DNA from: Prevotella sp.
GTDB taxonomy: Bacteria > Bacteroidota > Bacteroidia > Bacteroidales > Bacteroidaceae
Assembly (NCBI GenBank): GCA_017412705.1
Contig: JAFPWS010000067.1
Coordinates: 1 to 64,000, forward strand
Direction of reading: 5' to 3'
Length of the DNA: 64,000 bases
The translations under genes and the position numbers were made by a program. This document shows, in pieces, positions 7,417-18,900 of this stretch; position 1 is the stretch's first letter, and each line of letters opens with the position of its first letter. Under the pieces are notes generated by a model. The model made no database searches. It was not told the DNA's origin and worked only from the letters and a program-made list of their open reading frames with translations.

Positions 7417-8406
7417 TTGTATTGCCATCCTGTCATAACGGAAGAGCTGGTATTTACGAATCAGTTGTTCACAGAGCTGCACATAGTCCTTGGCAGTGGC
7501 ATAGCCTGCTGCCTTCAAGGCCACGAGCCAGTGGTGATAGTCAGTCGACGAATAACTTCGGCAACGCTTATAGCGGTCAGTCATCAACAGCCGCGAATGA
7601 TGGTCGATGCTCTCCTCGACGGTGGCATAGTTACAGAACTTCTCTTTCGGCTTGTCATCGTCATGAAGGCTATACGGTCTGCCCTCGGCCAGCCACTGCG
7701 GACTACACTTGATACCGAAATAGTTATTGCCCTTACGTGCTAAAGCCGACCGTCCCCAGTCACTCTCGAAAGCCATCTGCGCCAGTGTCACCGAGGCAGG
7801 GATGCCGTAACGCTGCTGTTGCTCCATGGCAGCAGGGGCATATTGGGCAAGGAACTCCGATCGGCTACTCCGGCTTAAGCTGTCCACGTCACCCAACAAG
7901 GCTGCAAAGGCCTCTCCCCTCACCTGCCTTATATATAATAATAATGTATAGGGGTCTGTCATCTGACCTTTATAACGGCAGGTGATATGCAGATGGGCGC
8001 CCGTTGATCTTCCGCTATTACCCGTCACCCCCACCACTTCGCCAGCCAACAACTGGTCTCCCTCACTCACGGCCACCTTCGAGAGATGGCAGTAGCTGAT
8101 GGTATAGTCACCATGACGTATCGTGACAAAAACTCCTGAGCGGTTGTCGGAACCCGTCTTCACCACCTCGCCATCGAACATGGCATATACCTCCTCGTAA
8201 TATGCCTGCAGGTCCAGCCCGCTATGGGTGGACTTCTGGCCGGTAAAGGGGTCCTTCCTCGCACCGTAAGGCGAGTTCACCTTGATGTTCTTCAACGGGT
8301 AGGACACGCTGAGATAGCGCTCCACCCAATACTCCCTGTCCTCTGTCTGGGCCTGTAACCACAAAGGCAGACAGAGCAGTGCTAATCCTATTATCAGTGA
8401 TTTCAT
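7414..8406 (-). CDS. Secreted peptidoglycan hydrolase: M23 peptidase then glucosaminidase
   Basis: 330 residues. Signal peptide MKSLIIGLALLCLPLWLQAQ; then an M23/LytM endopeptidase domain (residues about 35-150) with the metal motifs HSGLDL and HLHI; then a GH73-type glucosaminidase domain (about 190-320) with the family segments QQQRYGIPASVTLAQMAFES and NNYFGIKC. It should cut both cross-bridges and glycan strands in the periplasm, opening the wall for the conjugation channel. Start 8406 is chosen over 8412 because the -7 box at 8421-8428 leaves only 3 nt before 8412. A homologue with the two domains in reverse order is at 11461-12921. The promoter belongs to the shared transfer set. Confidence 0.88.
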   Translation of the reverse strand: MKSLIIGLALLCLPLWLQAQTEDREYWVERYLSVSYPLKNIKVNSPYGARKDPFTGQKSTHSGLDLQAYYEEVYAMFDGEVVKTGSDNRSGVFVTIRHGDYTISYCHLSKVAVSEGDQLLAGEVVGVTGNSGRSTGAHLHITCRYKGQMTDPYTLLLYIRQVRGEAFAALLGDVDSLSRSSRSEFLAQYAPAAMEQQQRYGIPASVTLAQMAFESDWGRSALARKGNNYFGIKCSPQWLAEGRPYSLHDDDKPKEKFCNYATVEESIDHHSRLLMTDRYKRCRSYSSTDYHHWLVALKAAGYATAKDYVQLCEQLIRKYQLFRYDRMAIQ

Positions 8407-8420
8407 TTTCATAACCGATG

Positions 8421-8480
8421 CAAAAGTAACGGTTCCCCATCGAGCCAGGCTCAAAATGAAAAAGTATTGCGGTTATTAAC
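8421..8480 (-). promoter_or_regulatory. Transfer-type promoter (GTTAATAAC, 43 bp, TACTTTTG), leftward
   Basis: Leftward GTTAATAAC at 8472-8480 and the -7 box TACTTTTG at 8421-8428, exactly 43 bp apart. One of five promoters with this exact spacing; it drives the cell-wall hydrolase gene. Confidence 0.75.
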
Positions 8481-8509
8481 CTTTACACAACCAGAAAAGT
8501 TACGAAAAC

Positions 8510-8569
8510 GTTAAAAACCGGGATAGAATTTTCAGCCGCCATTCATGTCGTACAGAATATCTACCTTTG
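8510..8569 (+). promoter_or_regulatory. Transfer-type promoter (GTTAAAAAC, 43 bp, TACCTTTG), rightward
   Basis: GTTAAAAAC at 8510-8518 and TACCTTTG at 8562-8569, 43 bp apart. It is divergent from the promoter at 8421-8480, with the two 9-bp boxes 29 bp apart back to back. Confidence 0.75.
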
Positions 8570-8597
8570 CGGCCAGATTCAAAAACTCAAGTAGAAA

Positions 8598-9362
8598 ATG
8601 GCAAAAATCGAACATTTCACAGCAGAGGAGATTCCTTATGAGATCCTTGCAAAGTTTGGTCTCACTCACGAGATGATTGACGACCTCCCCCAGAACGTGA
8701 TGCTGCGCCTGCTTTCGTCGCGCGCCACACCAGTATTACCTATTATCACCGAGAATGCCGAAGGACAGCTGATACAGAGCTTTGCCCGTATCTCCCTGGT
8801 CCGTCTCGCCGATGATACCATCGATGTGTGCTTCGCTCCAAAGTGGGTCGATGAAGACCTGGAAGAGTTCAGCATCGCCCAGCAGGAACTGTTGAAGGCC
8901 GGTAATGTCACCGTAGCGGATATGAACGGCAAGGGCCGCTGCTTCGTACAGTTCGACGAAGCCATCAACCAGGTGATGGCCGTACCTGAGAGCATCATCT
9001 GCCAGAACATCTCCATTCTGAAGCGTAACTTCAACCTCTCTGATGCTGACAAGGCCATCCTGGAGGATGGAGGTATCATCGAGATGGAAATCAACCACCA
9101 GATTATCAGTGCAGGTATCGACCTGAATGATGAGACAGGCATACGCATGGCCAATGGTGATGTCATCGCATGGCGACAGGATGCCAAGGCCGACAGCCTT
9201 CCACGATATAACTTCGGACTCTTCGGCTGTTGGATTGCCGACGAGGATAACACTCTCAGCTATGTGGCTGAAGAAGACTATGACGAAAAACTGCTGTCTG
9301 AGCAGAAGCGTGCACAGTCGATGCATGCTGCTGAAGCACAGCTACGCCAGCTGAAGATTTGA
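8598..9362 (+). CDS. DUF4099/DUF3945-like mobile-element protein
   Basis: 254 residues, no signal peptide. The first half (IPYEILAKFGLTHEMIDDLP, a run of short strands, then RCFVQFDEAINQVMAVP) follows the DUF4099 pattern, and the second (ISILKRNFNLSDADKAILEDGGIIEM) the DUF3945-like pattern, both known only from Bacteroidota mobile elements. A shorter relative is at 59329-59910, so the two lie near opposite ends of the element. It is the only rightward gene in its unit, under a transfer-type promoter. Function unknown; an intracellular role in DNA processing is inferred. Confidence 0.65.
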   Translation: MAKIEHFTAEEIPYEILAKFGLTHEMIDDLPQNVMLRLLSSRATPVLPIITENAEGQLIQSFARISLVRLADDTIDVCFAPKWVDEDLEEFSIAQQELLKAGNVTVADMNGKGRCFVQFDEAINQVMAVPESIICQNISILKRNFNLSDADKAILEDGGIIEMEINHQIISAGIDLNDETGIRMANGDVIAWRQDAKADSLPRYNFGLFGCWIADEDNTLSYVAEEDYDEKLLSEQKRAQSMHAAEAQLRQLKI

Positions 9363-9454
9363 TTATACATATTTTCTTTGTTATCGTTTTGCTCATGATT
9401 TGTATATAGTGCATTTTTTCTCAAGCATTCATTTTTCTTGATTCTTGGAAAGAG

Positions 9455-9496
9455 AAAACCGTCTGGCTCGTGAGAGTCGGACGGCTTTTCTTTTAG
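9455..9496. terminator. Bidirectional terminator between convergent genes
   Basis: CCGTCTGGCTC (9459-9469) pairs with GAGTCGGACGG (9474-9484) with two wobble pairs, flanked by A and T runs. It ends both the DUF4099-type gene and the long leftward operon. Confidence 0.8.
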
Positions 9497-9499
9497 AGG

Positions 9500-10813
9500 T
9501 TATCTGTGCATGCCACGCCGCTCCCCTGGCTCAGGTTCTGCAGCAATACCAAGGACAGGACTTTCTGACTCGCCCTGCTTCTTGTCAGCACCAAGGGATT
9601 CGCCCGGTGCAAGGTGGGCATCACCCGTCTCATCGTATTCGAGGGTCGCTTCATCCTCCTCACGCACATCAAGCTTGTCGCCATCACGCATCTGGCGGTC
9701 ATCCTCACCGAGATAGAGACGGCGCACCTCGTCAATCTTCGACTCGATGATATTGGTGGCAGCCTTGATCTCCTTCATGATGGTACGGATAAAGTCCGGC
9801 TGCTCATGCAAGGCCTTCAGCCAGCCCTGGACATAAGGTATGGTGTCTTCCGACAGATACTTCTTGATGCCGTTATGCTGGCAGACGATAGCGGAGCTCA
9901 TCTCCGCCACAATCTCCTCCTTGGCATAGGAGTCCCGGCTTTTCTCTCCTTCAAAGCGGTTGAGATAATCCTTATGGCCTGTGGCATGGGCCAGCTCGTG
10001 GGTCAGGTCACCAGCCCATGATTCGGGATGGCCTGTGGCCTGATACTGGGCCTTGGTACCTATCACCACCTCATTGGCATTGATGGAATAATGGGGTGAC
10101 TCGCCAGCCTTCAGCTCCTTCACCTTGACAGGACAGATCCAGAGGTTCTTCTCTATCATCACATCGAGCGGCTCGAACTTGAACTCCTCGCCCTCGACAT
10201 CTGTCAGCTTCTGAGGGACATTCTCCTGCTCCAACTTGGCATACAGCTCCGGACGGGCCTCCTGCAAATTGGTCTGGTCAACATTAAAGACGAAATGCAC
10301 AAAGCGATTGTGGTACAGGTTATATTCCTGCTGCTCTTCAGGAGTGAGTCGCTGATAGTCGGGCCACTTGATCTTTTCCTTCGTCTCCTTATGGACGATG
10401 TTCAGCTGCGTCAGAAAGACCGGGAAGGAATGCTCTCCCTTCATGACATGCACAAAGGGGAGCTTATTCCCGTCTTTATCGACGGCATCGGTCTTCTGGC
10501 CATTCTCGTCAACCTGCTTGTTCAGGTTGAAGATACGGTCATGGGTAGCAAATATCGGGATGCGCCAGCCCTTCTGCTCACAGAGCATCGTGAGCATCAT
10601 CGCATTCATGCCATGATAGGGCTTGCCATACAGGGACTTCGGCCATGCCAGCTGCCCCTCGGCGAACCACGGCTGCTTCCATTCGGACTTGGCGGTCTTC
10701 TCAATCTTGTCAATCAGCATTTCCGCATAGAGATTGAAGGCCTTGTCTTCCATCTCCTTGGCTGACACCCTCGCTTCCTCCGGGGGGACTACGCTCTTTC
10801 TCCATCTTCCCAT
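9500..10813 (-). CDS. ArdC-like antirestriction protein with zincin-type metallopeptidase domain
   Basis: 437 residues. The N-terminal part (EMEDKAFNLYAEMLIDKIEK, then KQPWFAEGQLAWPKSLYGKPYHGMN cut in two here) is the ssDNA-binding ArdC domain. The later half is the zincin-like domain with HELAHATGH near residues 269-277 and a third ligand in the following KEEIVAEMSSAIVC segment. ArdC proteins protect incoming DNA from restriction; plasmid ArdC has been reported to be carried to the recipient. The C-terminal 60 residues are acidic and disordered and end GMHR, a tail shared with three proteins of the same operon. Last gene of the operon starting at 26128. Confidence 0.85.
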   Translation of the reverse strand: MGRWRKSVVPPEEARVSAKEMEDKAFNLYAEMLIDKIEKTAKSEWKQPWFAEGQLAWPKSLYGKPYHGMNAMMLTMLCEQKGWRIPIFATHDRIFNLNKQVDENGQKTDAVDKDGNKLPFVHVMKGEHSFPVFLTQLNIVHKETKEKIKWPDYQRLTPEEQQEYNLYHNRFVHFVFNVDQTNLQEARPELYAKLEQENVPQKLTDVEGEEFKFEPLDVMIEKNLWICPVKVKELKAGESPHYSINANEVVIGTKAQYQATGHPESWAGDLTHELAHATGHKDYLNRFEGEKSRDSYAKEEIVAEMSSAIVCQHNGIKKYLSEDTIPYVQGWLKALHEQPDFIRTIMKEIKAATNIIESKIDEVRRLYLGEDDRQMRDGDKLDVREEDEATLEYDETGDAHLAPGESLGADKKQGESESPVLGIAAEPEPGERRGMHR

Positions 10814-10816
10814 AGG

Positions 10817-11419
10817 TCACTGCTTGTTAAGGATCCACGGTTTCACCTCGCTCACCACGCAATCCAGCGTAATGGCATCATTAAAGACTCCCAACTGCAG
10901 GGTGCCCTTGGCATCGATATAATTGCCTGGCTTCAGGAAATCCTCACCATCTTTGGGGTCGAAATAGAGGAAGCTGACCCAGGTAAACTCAGGTTTGTCC
11001 TTGGTCTTGTCGGTGGAGAACGCGCCAAACACCATGTAGATGTTGCCGTTCTTGTCCTCCTTCAGCTCGACATCCTTCTTGCCAAGCTTGCCACGGAACT
11101 CGAGGGTTCCCTCGATGCTATCCGATGCGCCATCAGCCAACTCGAGACTCTCAGGACGGAGATAGCAGCACAGCTTACCGCCATGCTTGTGGATGGTCAT
11201 CTCTCCTTCGAGCTTCACACGACGACCAACGGTCAGATCAGACGCATTGCCCTTGCTTGGAGCCATCATGACATTGATAACGAGATTCTGGGTCTCGCCA
11301 TGCTTGCCGCTGATAGGCAGTTGAACACCATAAGAAAGGTAACTGGCACCCTTCTTGTCCTTCTTCACACTTGCTGCGCGATTGATGGTTGCGCAGACTT
11401 TCAAATTACTCTTAATCAT
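10817..11419 (-). CDS. OB-fold (single-stranded DNA-binding-like) protein
   Basis: 200 residues in two similar halves. Each half has an OB-like strand pattern: first KVCATINRAASVKKDKKG with VGRRVKLEGEMTIHKHGGKL, then SIEGTLEFRGKLGKKDVELK with KPGNYIDAKGTLQLGVFND. The layout suggests a double OB-fold protein binding ssDNA, fitting its place between a cell-wall hydrolase and ArdC in the same operon (4 bp before ardC). I cannot show homology to SSB from the sequence alone. Confidence 0.5.
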   Translation of the reverse strand: MIKSNLKVCATINRAASVKKDKKGASYLSYGVQLPISGKHGETQNLVINVMMAPSKGNASDLTVGRRVKLEGEMTIHKHGGKLCCYLRPESLELADGASDSIEGTLEFRGKLGKKDVELKEDKNGNIYMVFGAFSTDKTKDKPEFTWVSFLYFDPKDGEDFLKPGNYIDAKGTLQLGVFNDAITLDCVVSEVKPWILNKQ

Positions 11420-11460
11420 AATGCAAAAACTTATAAACTTGAAAAATTAAAAACTTCTAT

Positions 11461-12921
11461 TTATGCCAGGCGCTGGCCTGTATTCTGCTGTTGCTCCGGA
11501 TATTCCGCATCGAAGTTCATCATGGCCACCTCGCGGGCTTGAACGGGATCAACGGAGTCACGCTTGCGCTGAATCAGGGTAGCCGCCTTCTGTTGTTCTG
11601 TTTCCTGCACAGGCTCATTCTGCACCTGCGAGGTAGTCCTTTCCTCGCCCTGGTCTGCCTGGTCGAGCATGATGGCCATGCCGATGGCAGAGGTGAACAG
11701 ACCGGAGATCAGACTGGAGAAGATGTCGCCATGCTGACTATACTGAGCCTGTTCATCACCATTCTGTCCCATCAGATAGGCCAGCAGCGTATTAGGGTCG
11801 TTGCTGCCTGTCCGCTGGGTGAGCTGAGCACCCGCCTGGGCATTCTGCTGCTGTTGGGTTGTCAGCTGTGATTGTGCCATCAGCCTTTCTGCCTGAGTAG
11901 GGGTTGTATCTACCCCACCCTTCCGGCTGGACAGCAGGTCTGCATTCGTTCCCTTCTTCACGACTGTTGCTGTCAGGTTGCCACGAACGGCAATCTCCGC
12001 GAGGTAGTTCAGCGGGTCAACGGTCTTAAACTCCGCAGAGCCTGCGGCCTGATGCCTTACGGTCAGATGCAGGTGAGGACCGGTGCTGTTGCCCGTATTC
12101 CCCGAAACACCAAGCTTCTGACCGGCATTCACTGTATCGCCCTGGCGAACGGCCACACTATCCAGATGGCAGTATGACACCCGCCACTTGGCACCGTCGG
12201 CACGGTCATATTCGACGACGGCAAAATTGCCACTGGTCTTGTCACTGCCCACCTTGACTACACGTCCCTGGTTCTCGGTAGCCATCACATCCTGATACCT
12301 CGCCTTCAGGTCAATACCGTTATGTGCATGGTTCCTGTAGCTGGTAGGAGATATCCCATATCCGTCAGACATCACAAGGATGTCACCTGAAACAGGGAAG
12401 GAATAGCCCTGACTGGCGGGCGTCTGCGTCTTGGCCTGCTGGTCTGCCACCTTCGGCATACTCATGGCCTGCTGGTCATACTTGCTCAGCCCATAGGCCT
12501 CGATATCGGCTATTAGCATCGTGGCATAGTTACGGTTGGTGGCATAGCCTGCTGCCTGCAGGCCATTAGCCCAACCGCGATAGTCATCAGCGGCACAGCG
12601 ACGACAACCCGCATAGCGGCTGCCCATCAGGAACTGCGAATGATGCTCGATGCTCTCCTGAACACTGGCATAGTTACAGAACTTCTCATTCGGCTTGTCA
12701 TCATGGTGCAGGCTGTAGGGTTTGCCCTCAGCGAGCCACTGGCTGCTGCACTTGATGCCGAAGTAGTTGTTACCCGTCTGTGCAAGGTTTGACTTGCCAC
12801 CGGCGGACTCCAGATACATCTGGGCCAAGGTCACTGAGGCAGGAATGCCATATTTCTGTTGCTGCTCCATCGCCAACGGTGCATACTGCTCAAAGAATGC
12901 TGCTTTTTGTGGATTTGCCAT
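11461..12921 (-). CDS. Glucosaminidase then M23 peptidase, cell-wall hydrolase without signal peptide
   Basis: 486 residues. Residues about 8-150 are a GH73-type glucosaminidase (QQQKYGIPASVTLAQMYLES, NNYFGIKC), about 185-310 an M23 domain with HAHNGIDL and HLHLTV, and about 395-415 a hydrophobic helix (IFSSLISGLFTSAIGMAIML) followed by a Gln/Glu-rich tail. The domain order is opposite to the hydrolase at 7414-8406, although both domains are closely similar. No signal peptide is visible, so it may be carried across by the type IV system or held by the late membrane helix; both are inference. Between the giant gene and the OB-fold gene. Confidence 0.8.
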   Translation of the reverse strand: MANPQKAAFFEQYAPLAMEQQQKYGIPASVTLAQMYLESAGGKSNLAQTGNNYFGIKCSSQWLAEGKPYSLHHDDKPNEKFCNYASVQESIEHHSQFLMGSRYAGCRRCAADDYRGWANGLQAAGYATNRNYATMLIADIEAYGLSKYDQQAMSMPKVADQQAKTQTPASQGYSFPVSGDILVMSDGYGISPTSYRNHAHNGIDLKARYQDVMATENQGRVVKVGSDKTSGNFAVVEYDRADGAKWRVSYCHLDSVAVRQGDTVNAGQKLGVSGNTGNSTGPHLHLTVRHQAAGSAEFKTVDPLNYLAEIAVRGNLTATVVKKGTNADLLSSRKGGVDTTPTQAERLMAQSQLTTQQQQNAQAGAQLTQRTGSNDPNTLLAYLMGQNGDEQAQYSQHGDIFSSLISGLFTSAIGMAIMLDQADQGEERTTSQVQNEPVQETEQQKAATLIQRKRDSVDPVQAREVAMMNFDAEYPEQQQNTGQRLA

Positions 12922-12947
12922 AATCTTTCCTTTTTACGTTTGATCTT

Positions 12948-15900
12948 TCATCGGTGAATACCGCACTTCGTGTCTTCCTCTACTGCCTGACTGAGTCTGG
13001 CATGAAACAGCTGGGCAGCCAGAGCCACCTTATACGCTTCACGGTCATCGACCAGCCAGAAGCGCTGTGCCTGAATCTTGCTCAGCTCAACAGGCTTCTG
13101 CCGCTCCCCGTCGATGGTTGCAAAGAGGATGGTTGCCCCCTCCTTGTATCTGTCTTTGGCGATACTCACCTTCGAGATACGTGAGAGGTCCACGTCACCG
13201 ACCTTCGGCATGAGCACATCAACCTTCACGTCAGGATGGCGCTGTGCCGTGGCATAGTATTTCTGCCCCAGCTGTTCACGCACGCTGTCAAACTCCGGGG
13301 TCTTCAGGGCTCCGAAGAAAAGCCTGACATCATCGGAATGGGGATAGACGGTAATCGAAGGCTTGTCCTTGGGCTTCACATACAGCACATAGCAGCCTTT
13401 GTCATCCCGGGTCATCGTCACCTGGTCGAGGGCAACACCCTTGCAACGCTCTATCTCCTTCGTCAGGTCGAGCTGCTCAGTAACGGTCAGCTTGTCCTGC
13501 TTCAGGCGGGCAACCTCGACGGTCTTGCCGTCAAAGAACGTATTGGGCTGTATCAGGCTGGAGGCACCACCGGCATGGTAGAACTGCACATCCTTGTAAC
13601 CTTCCTGGTGCAGATTCTCCGCAACGACTCCCTGAACGGAATCTTCATCAGAGGCTATGACCTCCACGGACTTCTGCTGGTCATCCTTGACGAGTACCAT
13701 GGTCTGTGTCTCAGCATCGGGAATGGTAGCCAGTTCGCTGGCTATGGAGTAATGATAGGGTGTCACCACCTCCGAGGGAGTATTGCCACGCATGGCAGCA
13801 TAGTCAATATCCTCACCACGCATGATCTTGCCCAACACCTGAATGGCCTTGTTCACATCTTGCTCCACCTGTTTCATCATCTCAGGATGCCTGGTCAGCT
13901 CCTGTTTCCAGTAGGATATCATCTCCTGATTCTCCTTCGAGAAGGTGGCAGAAAGTCCCTGGCGCACCATGATGACTCCCGTAGCCAGCTCCTGAACCAG
14001 ACGCTCATACTTCTGGGCATCAGCAGGTAGCAGAGTGGACAATCCCACACGGTTCAGGCGTTCCTTACCGCCTGTATAGGCCATCGCTGCACGATAGATA
14101 TCCGTCACGCGCTGGATGGCTACAGCCTTCTCCTGCCCATGGGCGGACTTCCTGCCGTTGTTGATGCAGAGACCGTCATTCTGATAGTCATATTCCGTAT
14201 CAAGGAGTTGATTGACCTGCACACGCGGATCACCCTTCTGAAGGGCTTTCACCAACTCATCGGCCTTGTCATAGATGACCTTGGCCTCATTCTTTTCCTG
14301 ATTGGGATTATCCAGCGGGTCACAGATAGCAACACGCAGTCCAGCCCTCACGAGCTTAGGCAGATATACATCGAGAGAGTGATGGGGAAAGACAGAAAAG
14401 AGATATCTGTCACCCTTCGACTCACGGTCGCATAGGGTGATTCCCAGAATCCTGGCCCCTTTCTCCGCATCCTCACCATACATCTTATAACAGTCGCCCG
14501 TACGCATGAGAATCATCGCATCAGGATGTTTCTGCTTCAGGTCATTAACCTGCTTGATCTGTGCCGATTCCTGATTGATGGCAATCTCCTTGGGACATTC
14601 ACCACGGGTATCAGACTGCAAAGCCATTACCAAGGCTTCGTAGGGCTTAACCTGACGCAGCTTCATGTCATCTGCAGAGATGGCTCCGCACTTGTTCAGC
14701 CATACGCCCTTATTGGCAAGGGCTGCATCCAAGGCTTCAACCATCAAGGCAGAATCCGGAGCATCATTATAGACATTCACGCCCATCTTGTCGGCATAGT
14801 CTATGAGCATCTCCGTCGAAAGCCACTCCGGCTTCTCCGGAAGCGAACTCATCAGTGCATCCATAATGATGATATGGTCCTTGGCATTGCCGGCCCACAG
14901 ATCTTTCTCATGACGGTTACCATTGCCTAAATAGTATTTCACATCCGTCTGCATACGACTGAGCAGGCGATAGCGGAAACCGTCATCACGATTCTTCAAG
15001 TCCTTGATAATCTCCTGAACATCCCGCGGCTTTCGCGACTCGATGGTGTCAGGTTCCTCTTGCTTTACCATCGTCTGCTCTTCCCTTAGCTGCTTAATAG
15101 TGGCCAAACGCACGATGTCCATAGCCACACAGTCTGCAGCCAACCCAAAGGCTGGACTGTTGTTAAAACTGGGATGTTCGTCACGTGGACTGAAGATATG
15201 ACCAGGATATTCGTCCATGAACTGCTGAACATTCGCCGTCTCCTCTGCATCGAGGTTACTGAAATCACCATTGATGATAGCAGGGAGGGCATAGTCTGGC
15301 ACCTGGACGGTGTCAACATACACGGATATCTGCCGGTCCTCCGAAGTCAGCAATTCCTCCATCTGACTCAACACCTGCTGACGGGCTTCCTCCGGGAGCT
15401 CTTTCAGATAAACCTGGTTCTGATGGTCGTAAGCATCCTGACGATTCTCAAACACCTCGATGTCACCGCCAACGGCCACGGCGTGGGCAAATACCTTATC
15501 CCCTTTCTCCATTCCGTCATCATAATCACGAACGACAACAGGCAGGCGCAGGGTCAGCGGGACGTAATCCAGCTTCACCTCCTCGGCCAAACCGCATACT
15601 TTCTCTATAGCGGACTTCTCCTGAAAACATTTCAGGCTGTCGGTCAGCTCTTCCAGTACCTGCTTCTGCACCTCGGGTGAGAAGTCCGTCAGCATCATGG
15701 GACTCATGCTGTTCTTAGCATCCTCCATACCCTCATAGAGCATGATATACGGCGGATCAACCGAGAGGGCATTGTAATGCTCCACCTCCCCAGTGTCCTG
15801 ACGCACCAGTTCTGCCTCTTTCAGCAAGAACTGAGGAGTGCCCGACAATCCGGCATCCTGGTACTTCTGCACCACTTCATCATGCTGCTTGGCAAGCTGC

Positions 15901-18900
15901 TGCTTCTGACGATCCTCTTCCCGCCACTTCACATCACGCTCCAGCCATTCAGCCGTATTCATGGAATAATGCGGGTTGATGGGGTTGATATCCACTGGGA
16001 TACCATTGATCTCCAGACGGTTTTCATTGAGGACATTGAAAAGGGTGTCCTCCTTGATGCCTTCACCGTCATATTCCAGCAGGATATCAAGGTCACTGCC
16101 CTCGCGGGCCTCGCCTCTGGAGCGGCTGCCGATGATGGTCACCTGCTTCACGCTGATGTCCTCGTCAGGGAAGTCCTCGCTGAGCTTCTCGTTCACATAG
16201 TCTTCAACCATCTGCTTCACCTCATACTGAGTATAGTCCTCCAGTCCCTGGACCTTGGGTGCCAGCTTCAGTGGATTCACACCGTTCAAGAGGTCATAGA
16301 GCACACGGTCCGCCACCTCTTCCTTACTGTTATATTCGATATGAAGGAAGTCGGCAACGGCGTTCCAGAACTTACTCAGAGCGGCAGAGACCTTCTCAAA
16401 GATGCCTGTTTCACCCTTTTCTTCCACAAACTCCTGCAGACGCTTGGTACCACGCTGACCGCTATACTGGGCCAGTGCCTCGGAGGTTATCTCGTCATCC
16501 GTATGGAGATTAGGATACTGGCTCTTCACGTCGTTCCACACCTCCGGGGTATCCTTCATCATCTGAACGACCTTTGCCCACTCACCCGGATTCTGCTGAC
16601 GCAGAACCTCTGCCCACAAATGGGTGTATTCATGGATGGGGGTCTCTACGGTAGCCACATCAGGGTCAAGATAGACCTTCCCCTCATGGACAAAACCATA
16701 GACCTGACCGTCCTTGTCTCGGAACAGGATAGGCTTCCTGCTTTCGTTGGCCTGATCCTTATACTTTTCAAGGACACGCGCACCTTCTGCGGCATCGGTA
16801 TTCACCGCGATGCCTGCACCACGCATCAGTCCAATCAGCGCATCACGCAGCTCAACAGACGGACGGTCTTCCTTCTGCTCCTGTCTGGCCACCTGGGCAG
16901 CAATGCGTACGGGAGCGACGGCCACCGGCTTCATCTGGACTTCCTGGGCCTGCGGCATCTTAACCTCCATTTCCGGATGATACTGCAGATAGTTGTCCGT
17001 ATGGGCCAGCACAAGGGCACGTACCTCGACACCCTTTCCGAAATCTGCCTGGGCAGCCTGTGAAAGGGTGTGGCCTGTATCAAGCACATTATCCACCAGA
17101 ACTACAATGGTATCTTCATCCAGCTCGTCATTGTAGGTGAAGTCTATATCTGGCAGGTTGTCGTTGCCCTGCTCTTTCTTGATGTCATAGAGCGAGGCAT
17201 GGGGCGAACAGATCAGGTTGCTGTTACTGTCTATATCCAGCCGCTGACCCAAGTCATAGGCGATATCATCCGTATAACCGGGCACGCCTGTCTTGCCAGG
17301 CACGGGAACAAGTACCATCCTCTCCCGTTCCGACTCAGGGATGGTTGAGAAAATGGTTTCCAGCTCATCAACAGCATTGTCTATCGCTTCCTGAGATCCG
17401 TTTTCCTTCACCTGATGGGCAAGGCTGCGCAGCTGCTCACCACGCTCCCCTACTCCATACTGGCCCAAAGAATAGACCTGCAGGGGCTTTACTCTCGCAG
17501 AAATGCTCTCCCGGAGTTCTACCTCTTGCTCAGCGGTCACGTCCTCACCTGTCTGCCAGTTGATGTGATGCTCTTCAAGGAACTTCCGGGTGGCGAAGAT
17601 GACTTCGTTATCCTGCGTCACCGTCTTACCATCGGTATCATTATTGGCCATATTGACCAGCCATTCCTTATCATCCACTCGCTGCTGGTTGGTGTCCACC
17701 ACCTTCTGCATGAACTCCTCACACTTCTGGCGCAGGGTGAACTCCGCTTCCACCTCCGGGTCGCTGACCATCACGTCACCGTCCCAATGGCCACAGCGCA
17801 CGTAGCCACGCTGACGCCAGCTGCCCGTGTCGGCCATCTCACGCATCTCACTGATGCTGACAAAAGGGTAGGCCTCACGCTGGAACGTCACCTTATGATA
17901 ACGTCCTTCCTTGGAGAACTTATAAGGCAGCTCCTCGGGCTTGGGGACGTTGCGGGTCGTCTCATCGAGACTCTCCTGGATCTTCTTCTCCAGCACCTCC
18001 AGCTCAGCCTTCAGTCCCTTCAGGTCATCCTCCTTTCCCCAAGGCTTTCCAGCGATACGCTGATATTCGGCAATATCCTGCTGGAGCTTCTGGTTACGCT
18101 CCTGATACTGTGCCACGATACTTGGTATGCGCTCCAAGGCCTGTACGCCATAGCGCACGGCACCCAGGCGATTGTCCTTGCTCATGGCCAGATGGCCGTT
18201 GTTATGCTCATAGAGGTAGTGGCCCTTCACATAGAAGCGGTTGCCGGCATAGACCTCCTTCCTCATCTTCTCATCGTACATGTAGATGGAGTCCACCATC
18301 AGCGGGAAGCCATAGACCTCACCCATCTGGCGGTCCTTATTGCCGATGGTACGCCCTGCATCCTGCAAGGCGGCACCCATCCCTTCCACGTTATAGGCTC
18401 CGTCTGCCGTAAACTCCTTGATCTTCGGCATCGTCAGTCCTGGCAGGGCAGTGCCGTCCTCACCCTTCCTGACTTGTGACTGGAACTTGTCATAGTCCTC
18501 CGTCATGTCGCGGATGATGACATCGTTCTTCTGCACCTTCTCCTGAGCCACCTCCAGTCGCCACTCAGTCTCCCTTCGGGCTTGCATGTAGGTCTTACGC
18601 TCCGACTCCAAGGCCATGATTTTCTTTTCCAGCTTAGCCTTCTGAAGCAGGTCGTCATTGCCGGAGAGGATGGCCACATACTCTGCGAAGTTCATGCCGT
18701 TCTCCTCGTCCATCGCGCCTTCGTCGATGACACGCGAGCCAAGGCTGTTGGTCTTCAGCTGCGTAATGAAGAGCTGCTTGTTCTGAAGGAGGTTGAACTT
18801 ATAGCTGTCAAGGGTACGCTCCACAGCGTAAATGATGATATCCACGTTGTTGTTCGCGTAGAGTTTGGCAATCTCGTTTCCTGAACGACGGGCACGGCCA

